Below, piece by piece: positions 1-7,733 of a stretch of 64,000 nt of DNA. Both the position numbers and the translations under genes were made by a program. The stretch covers positions 1-64,000 of the forward strand of contig CAKUGT010000001.1 of the NCBI GenBank assembly GCA_934654795.1, given 5' to 3'. Within the stretch, counting starts at the first letter, position 1; each line of letters opens with the position of its first letter. The notes below the pieces were generated by a model. That model was given only the letters and a program-made list of their open reading frames with translations, was not told the origin of the DNA and ran no database searches. The DNA comes from an uncultured Collinsella sp. GTDB lineage: Bacteria > Actinomycetota > Coriobacteriia > Coriobacteriales > Coriobacteriaceae.

Positions 1-53
1 ATCGCGTCATTCGGCGGCACGCGTTCCGTGTCGATGCCGAAAACTGGGTGTAA
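1..53 (+). CDS. 3' end of an unidentified gene (partial)
   Basis: The window opens inside a reading frame that codes for about 16 residues ending RHAFRVDAENWV and stops with TAA at 51-53. Codon use (GTC, GAT, GCC, GAA, AAC) is like that of the real genes here, and a terminator follows about 65 bases later, which fits a gene end. Frame 1 is also open, to a TAG at 106-108, so the frame is not certain. Too little is present to name a product. Confidence 0.35.
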   Translation, partial: RVIRRHAFRVDAENWV

Positions 54-118
54 CTGGAGTGACGGGACGGCAGAACCGACGCCATCGAGTGGGAATAGTC
101 CACATTAGGCGATTGCAA

Positions 119-157
119 GCCCCTGACCTGCGAAAACGGGTCGGGGGCTTTTCTTTT
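119..157 (+). terminator. Rho-independent terminator
   Basis: A GC-rich stem (CCCCTGACC pairing with GGTCGGGG, one bulged T) has a small A-rich loop and is followed by CTTTTCTTTT. It lies just after the gene end at the left edge and reads in the + direction. Confidence 0.7.
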
Positions 158-252
158 GCCGTTCTCGTGCAACCTCTGGGCAACCCTTACGGCCTCATGC
201 CGCGATCCGCATCGGTCCCAATCAATGTTCGCGATGCTCCGCGAGCGTGCGG

Positions 253-296
253 CACGAGCGTGGAAATCCGGACGCACGAGCGTGGATTTTCAGACG
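253..296. repeat. Tandem 22-bp imperfect repeat
   Basis: Two adjacent 22-bp units both start CACGAGCGTGGA and end with GACG; only the AT-rich middle differs. The same GAGNGTGGA core recurs at 307 as the start of the large hairpin. No gene is visible between 158 and 376, so this stretch holds only repeats. Confidence 0.6.
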
Positions 297-306
297 CATG
301 CTGAAT

Positions 307-377
307 GAGAGTGGATAATCTCCCACTTTGAGCCTTTCTTGGAGCTCAAAGTGGGAGATTTTCCACTCTCGTTTTTT
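307..377. repeat. 27-bp-arm hairpin with T-run
   Basis: Arms 307-333 and 344-370 are inverted copies (core CTCCCACTTTGAGC) with a single mismatch, a 10-base loop, and TTTTTT at 372-377. It could end transcription in the + direction. It sits exactly where homology of the following flavodoxin-like pseudogene begins, so it may be a small mobile repeat that replaced the 5' part of that gene. Confidence 0.75.
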
Positions 378-847
378 CGGCATGTGCCGTGACCGCGCGC
401 GAGGGCGGCCATACGGTTGAGATCGTCCGCGTTGCCAGCAAGAAGATCGCTGGTTGCCTGTGATGCCAGTACTGCTTTGCCCATGAGGGCGCCTGCGTAC
501 AGAAGGATGGCATGGCCGACGTGATCGAGTCGCTGAAAGACGCCGACATGGTTGTATTCGCTTCGCCTATCTACTGGTTTGATATTACCGCGCAGGAGAA
601 AGCGGCCATCGACCGCCTGTACGCCTTTGGTGCCACGGGATTCCCGTTCACTAAGACGGCCCTTTTGCTCGACAGCCACAGTGAAGGCGTCTATGATGCG
701 GCGATCGCTATGTACAAGTCCACATGTGAGTACTGCAAGTGGGGGGACCAGGGCATTGTCACCATCAGCGTCATGACCGAGCGCGATAGCATGGCCTCCT
801 CGCCTAAGCTGGAAGAGGTGCGAGAGCTCGCTCGCAAGCTTGCCTAA
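377..847 (+). pseudogene. NAD(P)H-dependent flavodoxin-fold oxidoreductase, truncated and interrupted
   Basis: The frame reads AREGGHTVEIVRVASKKIAGC, a TGA at 461-463, then CQYCFAHEGAC and a 111-residue tail beginning MADVIESLKDADMVVFASPIYW. This matches the middle and end of small FMN-binding oxidoreductases, which use a cysteine-rich segment followed by a ..D.vv..sPiYw strand. The N-terminal phosphate-binding loop (GSPR.gGNT type) is absent and the 5' edge abuts the hairpin at 307-377. The in-frame TGA falls at the small residue between two conserved cysteines, so selenocysteine is unlikely. An ATG at 512 could start a shorter product, but it would lack the flavin phosphate site. Pseudogene is the best reading. 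Confidence 0.75.
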
Positions 848-860
848 GAACAAGAAGAAT

Positions 861-925
861 GCATGGCAATCAGCGCTAGCGGAAGTGCTCGCGGTCCTTA
901 TCAAGAGGATTGCTGATTGCCATGC
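861..925. repeat. 14-bp perfect inverted repeat with 37-base loop
   Basis: GCATGGCAATCAGC at 861-874 is exactly inverted at 912-925. It lies directly after the flavodoxin-like pseudogene. There is no T-run, so it is not a typical terminator. Together with the hairpins at 307 and 978 it brackets decayed gene fragments. Confidence 0.65.
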
Positions 926-977
926 ACTTGGCTATCTCCGAGACCCTGCCGGGGCAGGAATCGAGCTGAAGGCTGCG

Positions 978-1012
978 GGTCAAAATCGGGAATATGACTC
1001 CCGATTTTGACC
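978..1012. repeat. 14-bp perfect hairpin
   Basis: GGTCAAAATCGGGA at 978-991 is inverted at 999-1012 around a 7-base loop. The first ATG of the following ATPase fragment lies inside the loop, so the hairpin would sequester that start codon. It probably marks the breakpoint where the gene lost its 5' two thirds. Confidence 0.65.
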
Positions 1013-1404
1013 GGTTGGCGTTTGTGCGAGGTTATGGACTCCATAACAGGAGGCGATTGCCGGAGCAATTGCGAAACGGGGCTGCGGCTGGGCATATATT
1101 TGAGACATTCGTTGTCTCGGAAATACTGAAAAGATTTATGAACGCGGGGAAGAGCCTTCGTGACGCATGGTTCTACCGGGATCAAAAGAAGCGCGAAATC
1201 GATTTGCTCATCCAAGAGGGCCATACCTTGCATCCCGTCGAGGTAAAGATGTCTGCCACGGTGGGTAGAGACGCGGTGAAGAACTTTACCTGTCTTGAAG
1301 GTCTGTCTGGCTATGAGATCGGGTTTGGGCACGTTGTCTGCCAAACTTCTGATCCATATCTCATTACCAAGGATGTCCAGGCAGTTCCCGTGTGGAGCAT
1401 ATGA
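994..1404 (+). pseudogene. C-terminal fragment of an AAA/DUF4143 ATPase
   Basis: The 136-residue frame contains GHIFETFVVSEILKRF, then a FYRDQKKREIDLLI and HPVEVKMS pair. These are the start of the DUF4143 domain and the PD-(D/E)XK-like ExID...EVK signature at the end of this ATPase family. Full proteins are about 400 residues and begin with a Walker A/B ATPase domain, which is missing; the complete relative at 1626-2915 shows what is lost. The first ATG sits in a hairpin loop with no ribosome site. I read this as a remnant, perhaps left by recombination between two copies of the gene. Confidence 0.75.
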
Positions 1405-1449
1405 TTTGTGTGGCGGCGGAACTTTGCTTGAGTCATCGACGCCATTTCT

Positions 1450-1506
1450 TTTGCAACTTTTGCAGCCCTTTGCAACTTTTGCTAATTTTTGCAAGTTTTG
1501 CTAATG
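1450..1506. repeat. Three direct repeats with exact 19-bp period (iteron-like)
   Basis: TTTGCAACTTTTGC begins at 1450 and 1469, and a copy with one change (C to G) begins at 1488. The period is exactly 19 bp, near two helical turns, as expected for a protein bound in phase on one DNA face. It lies about 120-175 bp upstream of the intact ATPase gene in an otherwise gene-free gap. Confidence 0.7.
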
Positions 1507-1543
1507 ACTGGCCAAAGGGCGTCGAAGCATTGATGCTGACAAT

Positions 1544-1589
1544 TTTTAACGCAGAAAAATAATCGAAAAGCAATTATTCTGCGTTAAAA
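1544..1589. promoter_or_regulatory. AT-rich inverted repeat upstream of ATPase gene
   Basis: TTTTAACGCAGAA at 1544-1556 is inverted at 1577-1589, with further AT-rich complementarity in the 20-base loop. It ends 36 bp before the start codon of the next gene and has no T-run in the coding direction, so an operator or regulatory RNA hairpin is more likely than a terminator. Confidence 0.5.
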
Positions 1590-1625
1590 TATTGCTAGAC
1601 AGTAGTTCATGAGGAAAGGACGCTC

Positions 1626-2915
1626 ATGCGCCGGAAAGCAGACAGGCTCCTTAAGGAATGGCGAGACAAAGTCGATAGGAAGCCCCTGCTGGTCAAGGGC
1701 GTACGCCAGTGCGGCAAGACCTATCTGCTCAGAACATATGCACGGAATCTTTTCGAGTCGGTCGTCTATATCAATCTAGAGAATGACCGATCGGCTCGGG
1801 CAGACTTTTCGGGCGGTCTCGATCCCCGCTCGATCGTGCGCGCGATTGAGGCTCGTACGGGACAGCGCATCGTGCCAGACAAGACGTTGCTGTTCATTGA
1901 TGAGGTCCAAGCATGCGAAGAAGCGCTTGCTTCCCTTAAGTACTTTTGCGAAGATGCCCCCGAGTACTATGTCGCGGCTGCCGGGTCGCTCCTTGGGGTT
2001 GCCATTAATCATCAGTCGTATTCGTTTCCCGTTGGAAAGACCGATTTGATCGAGATGGCTCCGCTGGATTTCGAAGAGTTTCTTTGGGCGATGGGGTACG
2101 AGCGTCTGGCGGACGAGATACGTTCGTCATTCGAATCGATGGACCCTCTTGCTCCGAGCCTTCACGACAAAGCGCTGGGGCTCTATCGACAGTATCTTGT
2201 TATTGGCGGAATGCCTGAGGCTGTCCAAACGTATGCTGAGGCTCAGTCGGTCATCGATGTCGCCGAAAAGCATCGGATTATCCTCGACGGCTACTCTGCC
2301 GACACCAATAAATACGCTGATGAGCGTTTGAGTGCAAAGACGCGTGCGTGCTTCGATTCCATCCCGCAGCAGCTTGCCAAAGAGAATCGTAAATTTCAAT
2401 ACAAGGTGGTGCGCTCGGGAGGCAACGCGTCTCTATTTGGAGACGCCCTCGATTGGCTTGTATTGTCAGGCACCGTGAAGCGTTGCAGCCTGGTTGGGCA
2501 GATTGAAAGTCCTCTAGAGGCGTTCGCTAACCCTTCGTCTTTTAAAATCTATCAGGCGGATACGGGGCTGCTTGTCTCCAAGGCAGGTGCTCAGCGAGCC
2601 GACATTCTCGCTGGAATCGGTGGCACATTCATGGGTGCGCTTACCGAAAACTGCGTTGCCCAACAACTTTCAGCCATTGGCTATCCACTGCATTATTGGG
2701 CTCGAGATAATCGCGCGGAAATAGACTTTGTCGTAGAGAGGCAGGGGTGCGTGTCTGCGATCGAGGTTAAGGCGGGGGAGAATACGAGATCTCGAAGCCT
2801 GTCCTCGCTTAAAAAGACCCATTCGGGCGTGCGCCTAATCAGGCTTTCGACTAAGCCCTTTGGAATGAATGATGGGCTTATGTCTGTTCCACTTTATGCG
2901 GCATTTTGTCTATAG
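1626..2915 (+). CDS. AAA-family ATPase with C-terminal DUF4143 domain
   Basis: A 429-residue protein, the usual length of this family. The N-terminal P-loop reads GVRQCGKT at about residue 25, a Walker B LLFIDEVQ lies near residue 90, and AAAGSLLG follows as a probable sensor. The C-terminal DUF4143 half ends with RAEIDFVV and AIEVKAG, a PD-(D/E)XK nuclease-like core. Family members are widespread and often multi-copy, but their role is not settled. The start is chosen for the ribosome site AGGAAAGGA 5 bases upstream. A truncated homologue lies just upstream (994-1404), so this looks like the survivor of a duplicated pair. Iterons at 1450-1506 and the palindrome at 1544-1589 suggest regulated expression. 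Confidence 0.85.
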   Translation: MRRKADRLLKEWRDKVDRKPLLVKGVRQCGKTYLLRTYARNLFESVVYINLENDRSARADFSGGLDPRSIVRAIEARTGQRIVPDKTLLFIDEVQACEEALASLKYFCEDAPEYYVAAAGSLLGVAINHQSYSFPVGKTDLIEMAPLDFEEFLWAMGYERLADEIRSSFESMDPLAPSLHDKALGLYRQYLVIGGMPEAVQTYAEAQSVIDVAEKHRIILDGYSADTNKYADERLSAKTRACFDSIPQQLAKENRKFQYKVVRSGGNASLFGDALDWLVLSGTVKRCSLVGQIESPLEAFANPSSFKIYQADTGLLVSKAGAQRADILAGIGGTFMGALTENCVAQQLSAIGYPLHYWARDNRAEIDFVVERQGCVSAIEVKAGENTRSRSLSSLKKTHSGVRLIRLSTKPFGMNDGLMSVPLYAAFCL

Positions 2916-2938
2916 GAGCTATCCTTCCGTAGCACATG

Positions 2939-2985
2939 AGGCCCGGAGCGCAGGGACTGCTACGTTCCGGGCCTCCTTGCTTTGC
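2939..2985 (+). terminator. Terminator-like hairpin between convergent genes
   Basis: AGGCCCGGA pairs with TCCGGGCCT over a 17-base interior (2939-2974). The following CCTTGCTTTG is only weakly T-rich. It separates the ATPase gene (+) from the topoisomerase A gene (-) and could serve both. Confidence 0.6.
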
Positions 2986-3014
2986 AAACTTGGACCAGTT
3001 CGACTGCCGTTGGT

Positions 3015-5255
3015 TTAGTCAAACAAACTCGGCATGTCGTTTTCCTTCATGAGGGCACCGGCAGAGGGCAGACTCTGCGCGGTGAACTTTTCGGCCGAGA
3101 CGCCGGCGCCAAGGATCTCCTCGGTTGTGCCGACGGTGGTGACCGAGCGGCCCTTTTTGGCCGTAAAGGCCTGGACGCCCTGCGTGTTGGTGGTCGTCTT
3201 GGTCTTGAGCAGCGACGTGTTGAAGTTCATCAGGCGATAGTCGCTCGAGACCAGCGCGATGTCGCGATCCTCCTTGAGTACCTGGGCATACAGCAGCTTG
3301 CTGCCACCGTAGATGGCGTTCTTGAGGCGCTTGCGGTTGGTCTTGGTGACGTATCCAGAAAGCGCGACGCGCACCACGCGGCCGTTCTCAAAGACAAACA
3401 GCACGTCGGCCTTGTAGTCCTCGGGGTCGATGACCCAGATCACGCTCTCGTCGGGTTCCATCTCAAGATCGGTCGGCAGGTACGAGCCCAGCTGGGCCGA
3501 CTTGGTGTCCTCAAACGCCGCAACCTTGCACTTGTACACCTGGCTTTTGTTGGTAAACACCAAAAGCTCGTGCGTATTGGCGGACGGGAACTCGATAAAG
3601 GGCTTATCGCCGTCCTTGTACTTGAGCGTGGCGGCCTTTTTGAGCACGCGGTCCGTCATCTTTTTGAGGTAGCCGTCGCGCGAGAGCATGATGGTGACCG
3701 GGTATTCCTCGACCTCGGGCTCCAAGCTTACCTCGATAACCTCATGGGGCTCGATCCTGCCCGTGCGGCGCGGTATCACGTACTTCTTGTTGACCGCGGC
3801 CAGCTCGTCGCTGATGACCTTCTTGATGTTCTCTTCGCTGGAGAGGATTTCCTCAAGCCCGGCAATCTCGCCCTCGAGCTTGGTGATGTCCTTGGTGCGG
3901 TTGAGGATGTACTCCTCGTTGATGTTGCGGAGCTTGAGTTCGGCAACAAACTCGGCCTGGGTCTCGTCGATGTCGAAACCCTTCATAAGGTTGGGCACGA
4001 CCTCAGCCTCGAGCTTGGTGCCGCGGATGATGGCGATGGCCTTGTCGATGTCGAGCAGGATTGCCTCGAGGCCGTGCAGCAGATGCAGGCGCTCAGACTT
4101 TTTGCCCAGGTCAAAGTTGATGCGGCGACGCGTGGACTGAATGCGCCATGCAACCCACTCGTGCAGGATTTGGCGCACGCCCATAACGCGGGGATAGCCG
4201 TCGACCAGCACGTTAAAGTTGCACGAGAACGAGTCTTGCAGCGTGGTCGAGCGGTAGAGCTTTGCCATGAGCTTGTCGGGGTCGACGCCGCGCTTCAGGT
4301 CGATAGCGATGCGCAGGCCCGAAAGGTCGGTCTCGTCACGGATGTCTGCGATTTCCTTGACCTTGCCCTCCTTGGAGAGCTTGACGATGCGCTCGATGAT
4401 GACATCGGTCTTGGTGGTGTAGGGAATCTCGTACACTTCGATGATGCGCTCTTCGGGAATCCAGCGCCAGCGGGAGCGGATTTGGAAGCTGCCGAGACCG
4501 GTCTCGACAATCTTCTCCATCTCCTCGCGGCGGTAGATGATCTCACCGCCGGTCGAGAAGTCGGGCATGGGCATGTACTCGAGCAAGTCGCAGTCGGGAT
4601 CCTGCAGGTAGTGCATGGTGGCGGTGCAGACCTCGTTGAGGTTGAAGCCGCAGATGTCGGACGCCATGGCGACACCGATGCCCTTGTTGGCCGAGACGAG
4701 GATGTTGGGGAACGTGGTGGGCAGCAGGCGCGGCTCCTTCATGGCGCCGTCGTAGCTGTCGACGAAATCGACCGGGTCCTTGTCGATGTCTTTGAAGATT
4801 TCGGCACTAATGGGGGAGAGCTTGGCCTCGGTATAACGCGAGGCGGCGTAGCTCAGGTCGCCCGAATAGTACTTGCCAAAGTTGCCCTTCGACTCAACGA
4901 AGGGAGCGAGCAGTGCCTCGTTGCCGGTGGCCAGGCGCACCATCGTCTCGTAGATCGCGGCGTCGCCGTGCGGGTTGAGCTTCATGGTCTGGCCCACGAT
5001 ATTGGCGCTCTTTTGGCGCTCGCCCTTAAGCAGGCCCATCTTGTACATGGTGTAGAGCAGCTTGCGGTGCGAGGGCTTAAAGCCATCGATCTCGGGGAAC
5101 GCACGCGAGACGTTAACGCTCATGGCGTAGGGCATGTAGTTGACCTCGAGCGTCTGCGTAATCGGCTGGTCGGTGACCTCGGAGTGCAGGCCGATGACGT
5201 TCTCGGCGTTGACCTGCTTTTTCTTTGGCTGGTTCTTCGTCTTCTTCTTTGCCAC
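3015..5255 (-). CDS. Type IIA DNA topoisomerase subunit A (topo IV/gyrase A-like)
   Basis: A 746-residue DNA breakage-reunion subunit. After a basic N-terminal tail (MAKKKTKNQPKKK) come the winged-helix segment (PEIDGFKPSHRKLLYTMY) and ASRYTEAKLS with the catalytic tyrosine near residue 130. Then follow the tower and coiled-coil regions and a beta-pinwheel C-terminal domain with repeated strand motifs. It is shorter than a usual gyrase A (about 800-850 residues), and I see no GyrA box (QRRGGKG), so relaxation/decatenation rather than supercoiling is likely. The gene starts 46 bases after the B-subunit stop, so the two form an operon and should assemble as A2B2. Gyrase-versus-topo IV naming is inference. 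Confidence 0.88.
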   Translation of the reverse strand: MAKKKTKNQPKKKQVNAENVIGLHSEVTDQPITQTLEVNYMPYAMSVNVSRAFPEIDGFKPSHRKLLYTMYKMGLLKGERQKSANIVGQTMKLNPHGDAAIYETMVRLATGNEALLAPFVESKGNFGKYYSGDLSYAASRYTEAKLSPISAEIFKDIDKDPVDFVDSYDGAMKEPRLLPTTFPNILVSANKGIGVAMASDICGFNLNEVCTATMHYLQDPDCDLLEYMPMPDFSTGGEIIYRREEMEKIVETGLGSFQIRSRWRWIPEERIIEVYEIPYTTKTDVIIERIVKLSKEGKVKEIADIRDETDLSGLRIAIDLKRGVDPDKLMAKLYRSTTLQDSFSCNFNVLVDGYPRVMGVRQILHEWVAWRIQSTRRRINFDLGKKSERLHLLHGLEAILLDIDKAIAIIRGTKLEAEVVPNLMKGFDIDETQAEFVAELKLRNINEEYILNRTKDITKLEGEIAGLEEILSSEENIKKVISDELAAVNKKYVIPRRTGRIEPHEVIEVSLEPEVEEYPVTIMLSRDGYLKKMTDRVLKKAATLKYKDGDKPFIEFPSANTHELLVFTNKSQVYKCKVAAFEDTKSAQLGSYLPTDLEMEPDESVIWVIDPEDYKADVLFVFENGRVVRVALSGYVTKTNRKRLKNAIYGGSKLLYAQVLKEDRDIALVSSDYRLMNFNTSLLKTKTTTNTQGVQAFTAKKGRSVTTVGTTEEILGAGVSAEKFTAQSLPSAGALMKENDMPSLFD

Positions 5256-5300
5256 GATTTCCTCTTGAACTTCTTGTGGGCCGTCGTTATCGATTTGCTG

Positions 5301-7298
5301 CTACTGCAGGTCCAGCTGGTCCAGGTATTCCTTGCCGTGCTCGGAGATATGGCGCTTGCGGCCCGCCTCGTCGTTGCCCAGCAACAGGTTGAACATGGTC
5401 TCCATCTTGGTGACGTCCTCGGGCTCCACCTTGATCAGGCGGCGCGTCTCGGGGTTCATGGTGGTGAGCCACATCATGTCCGGATCGTTCTCACCAAGAC
5501 CCTTGGAGCGGTTGATGGAGCACTTCTGGTCACCGATTTCCTTGAGGATGCCGTTCTTCTCGAGCTCGGTGTAAGCAAAGTAGGTTTTCTCTTTGCAGTT
5601 GATCTCGTAGAGCGGCGACTCGGCGATATACACGTAACCCTCGTCGATAAGCGTGGGCACCAGGCGATAGAGCATGGTGAGCACGAGCGTGCGGATGTGA
5701 TAACCGTCGACGTCGGCGTCCGTACAGATGATGACCTTGTTCCAGTTGAGGTTGTCCAGGTCGAAGGCGCCGAGGTTCTTGATGCGCTTGTCTTTGATCT
5801 CCACGCCGCAGCCCAGCACGCGCATGAGGTCCATGATGATGTCGGACTTAAAAATGCGCGGGTAGTCCTCCTTCAGGCAGTTGAGGATCTTGCCGCGGAC
5901 GGGCATAACACCCTGGAACTCGGCATCGCGCGAGGTGCGAATGGCGCCCGCTGCCGAGTCGCCCTCTACGATGTAGATCTCGCGGCGGCTCTTGTCCTTT
6001 GAACGGCAATCGATGAACTTCTGCACGCGGTTGGCCATGTCGGTCTTTTGCTGCAGGTTGGTCTTGATGCTCTGACGCGTCTTCTCGGCATTCTCACGCG
6101 AGCGCTTGTTGATGAGCACCTGCTCCATGATCTTATTGGCGGCGTCCTTGTTCTCGATCAAGTAGGTCGAGAGGCGCTCCTTAAAGAAGGCGGTCATGGC
6201 CTGCTGAATAAAGCGGTTGTTGATGGCCTTCTTGGTCTGGTTCTCGTAGGACGTCTGGGTGGAGAAGCAGTTGGTCACCAGCACCAAGCAGTCCTGGACG
6301 TCTTGCCACTTAATGCCGCTCTCGTTTTTGTTGTACTTGCCCTGTTGCTTAATGTAAGCATCGATGGCGCTGGTCAGAGCACTGCGAGCCGCCTTCTCGG
6401 GCGAGCCGCCGTTCTCGAGCCACGATGAGTTGTGATAGTACTCCTGCATCATGAAGGTGCGCGAGAAGCACATGCACGCGGTGATCTTTACGTTGTAGTC
6501 GGGCAGATCCTCGCGGTCGCGACCGCGACGGTCGGCCTCGATAAAGAAAGGTTCGGTGAGGTAGTCGGTACCCACCTTCTCGAGCACGTAGTCTTCGATG
6601 CCCTTGGGGTAGCAGAAGTCCTCTTCGGTAAACTCGCCATCGTCGCCCTCAATACGTAGGCGGAAGGTCACGTTGGCGTTGACCACAGCCTGGCGGCGCA
6701 TGGTCTCTCGATACCAATCGTGGGGAATGCTAATCGAGGTAAAGACCTCAAGATCGGGGCGCCACTTGATGGTGGTACCGGTACGGTCCTCGTCGCTGGG
6801 CTCAATCTCGAGCGCCTTCTTTTTGGCGCCGACGACCTTGCCCTTCTTAAAGTGCAGGGAGTACTTGTTGCCGTCGCGCCAGACGGTGACGTCCATATAT
6901 TCGGAAGCGTACTGGGTCGCGCAGGAGCCCAGACCGTTGGTGCCGAGCGAGAAGTCGTAGTCGCCGCCCTGGTTGTTGTTGTACTTGCCGCCGGCGTAGA
7001 GCTCGCAAAAGACGAGTTCCCAGTTAAAGCGCTTCTCGGAAGGGTTCCAGTCGAGCGGGCAGCCACGGCCGTTGTCCTCTACCTGAATAGAGCCATCGCG
7101 AAAGGCGGTGAGGGTGATGAGCTTGCCGTAGCCCTGGCGTGCCTCGTCAACGGCGTTGGACAGGATCTCGAAGGCGGCATGCGCGCAGCCATCGAGTCCG
7201 TCCGAGCCAAAGATGACGGCGGGGCGCAGACGTACGCGCTCCTCATCCTTGAGCTGGCGGATACTGTCGTTACCATAGTTTGCGGTGTTTTTTGCCAT
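5301..7298 (-). CDS. Type IIA DNA topoisomerase subunit B (ATPase, gyrase B/ParE-like)
   Basis: A 665-residue ATPase subunit. The GHKL ATPase site is visible as EILSNAVDEA near residue 45, DNGRG near 75 and a glycine-rich GTNGLGSCATQYAS lid near 120. The Toprim domain carries YIVEGDSAAGAIRTSRD, PVRGKILNC and the metal-binding DADVDGYHIRTL, and the end has RSKGLGEND. EGDSAAG replaces the more common EGDSAGG. It drives strand passage by the downstream A subunit with ATP. A divergent second copy next to its partner fits an auxiliary topoisomerase. A LexA-box-like site lies about 100 bp upstream. Confidence 0.88.
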   Translation of the reverse strand: MAKNTANYGNDSIRQLKDEERVRLRPAVIFGSDGLDGCAHAAFEILSNAVDEARQGYGKLITLTAFRDGSIQVEDNGRGCPLDWNPSEKRFNWELVFCELYAGGKYNNNQGGDYDFSLGTNGLGSCATQYASEYMDVTVWRDGNKYSLHFKKGKVVGAKKKALEIEPSDEDRTGTTIKWRPDLEVFTSISIPHDWYRETMRRQAVVNANVTFRLRIEGDDGEFTEEDFCYPKGIEDYVLEKVGTDYLTEPFFIEADRRGRDREDLPDYNVKITACMCFSRTFMMQEYYHNSSWLENGGSPEKAARSALTSAIDAYIKQQGKYNKNESGIKWQDVQDCLVLVTNCFSTQTSYENQTKKAINNRFIQQAMTAFFKERLSTYLIENKDAANKIMEQVLINKRSRENAEKTRQSIKTNLQQKTDMANRVQKFIDCRSKDKSRREIYIVEGDSAAGAIRTSRDAEFQGVMPVRGKILNCLKEDYPRIFKSDIIMDLMRVLGCGVEIKDKRIKNLGAFDLDNLNWNKVIICTDADVDGYHIRTLVLTMLYRLVPTLIDEGYVYIAESPLYEINCKEKTYFAYTELEKNGILKEIGDQKCSINRSKGLGENDPDMMWLTTMNPETRRLIKVEPEDVTKMETMFNLLLGNDEAGRKRHISEHGKEYLDQLDLQ

Positions 7299-7398
7299 AC
7301 TCGCTCTCTTGGTGCTTCCTCTTGTGCATTTAGGTCGTATAGATAGTCAAGGTAGCATAGCCCGGCCCTCGACTGATTCCACCCAACACGAAATCCAT

Positions 7399-7412
7399 CG
7401 AACAATCGTTCG
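7399..7412. promoter_or_regulatory. LexA-box-like palindrome
   Basis: CGAACAATCGTTCG matches the Gram-positive/actinobacterial SOS box pattern CGAAC-N4-GTTCG. It lies 101 bp upstream of the topoisomerase B start on the minus strand and about 320 bp before the lipoprotein gene. Damage-induced control of the topoisomerase operon is possible but not shown. Confidence 0.45.
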
Positions 7413-7431
7413 TAATTTGATGGAATGGCGT

Positions 7432-7468
7432 TTACTCGGGCAAAACCGAGTCGGTTCTGTCCGAGTAA
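7432..7468. promoter_or_regulatory. Nested inverted repeats in the 435-bp gap
   Basis: TTACTCGG at 7432-7439 is inverted at 7461-7468, and between them AACCGA/TCGGTT forms a second small stem. The rest of 7299-7733 holds only short GC-rich dyads (for example near 7560-7590); no gene was seen there. Confidence 0.4.
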
Positions 7469-7733
7469 GTTTGAAGGCGGCTGAAGGGGCCCTATCTTGT
7501 TTGCGGCTGTTGGTTCAAATCGAACATTGGGACAGACGTCTCGTTTTATGGGCCGAGGGTATGCGAACCACGGCCCTTTTGGCCTGAAAGGGGGTCGAAC
7601 GGGGCGTTATTTGGGCCACGGGTCACTTCGCCTGTGCCGCGTTTCGTCATACGCTCATAGTGGAAGCCGATGCCACGGGGCCGACGAAAGCCTCGGGCAG
7701 CGGATGAGCTGCAAGCCGAAAGGAGCGGTGAGG

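Noticed and set aside
901-1494. A minus-strand frame with MQKLAKVAKGCKSCKR at its N-terminus.
   Set aside because: The Lys-rich start is only the complement of the 19-bp iterons, and the rest is antisense to the DUF4143 fragment.
2982-6002. A 1006-residue open frame on the + strand opposite the topoisomerase genes.
   Set aside because: It is antisense to two clear topoisomerase subunits, spans their gap, has no ribosome site and is rich in Leu/Val/Asp/Gly runs typical of the complement of GC-rich genes.
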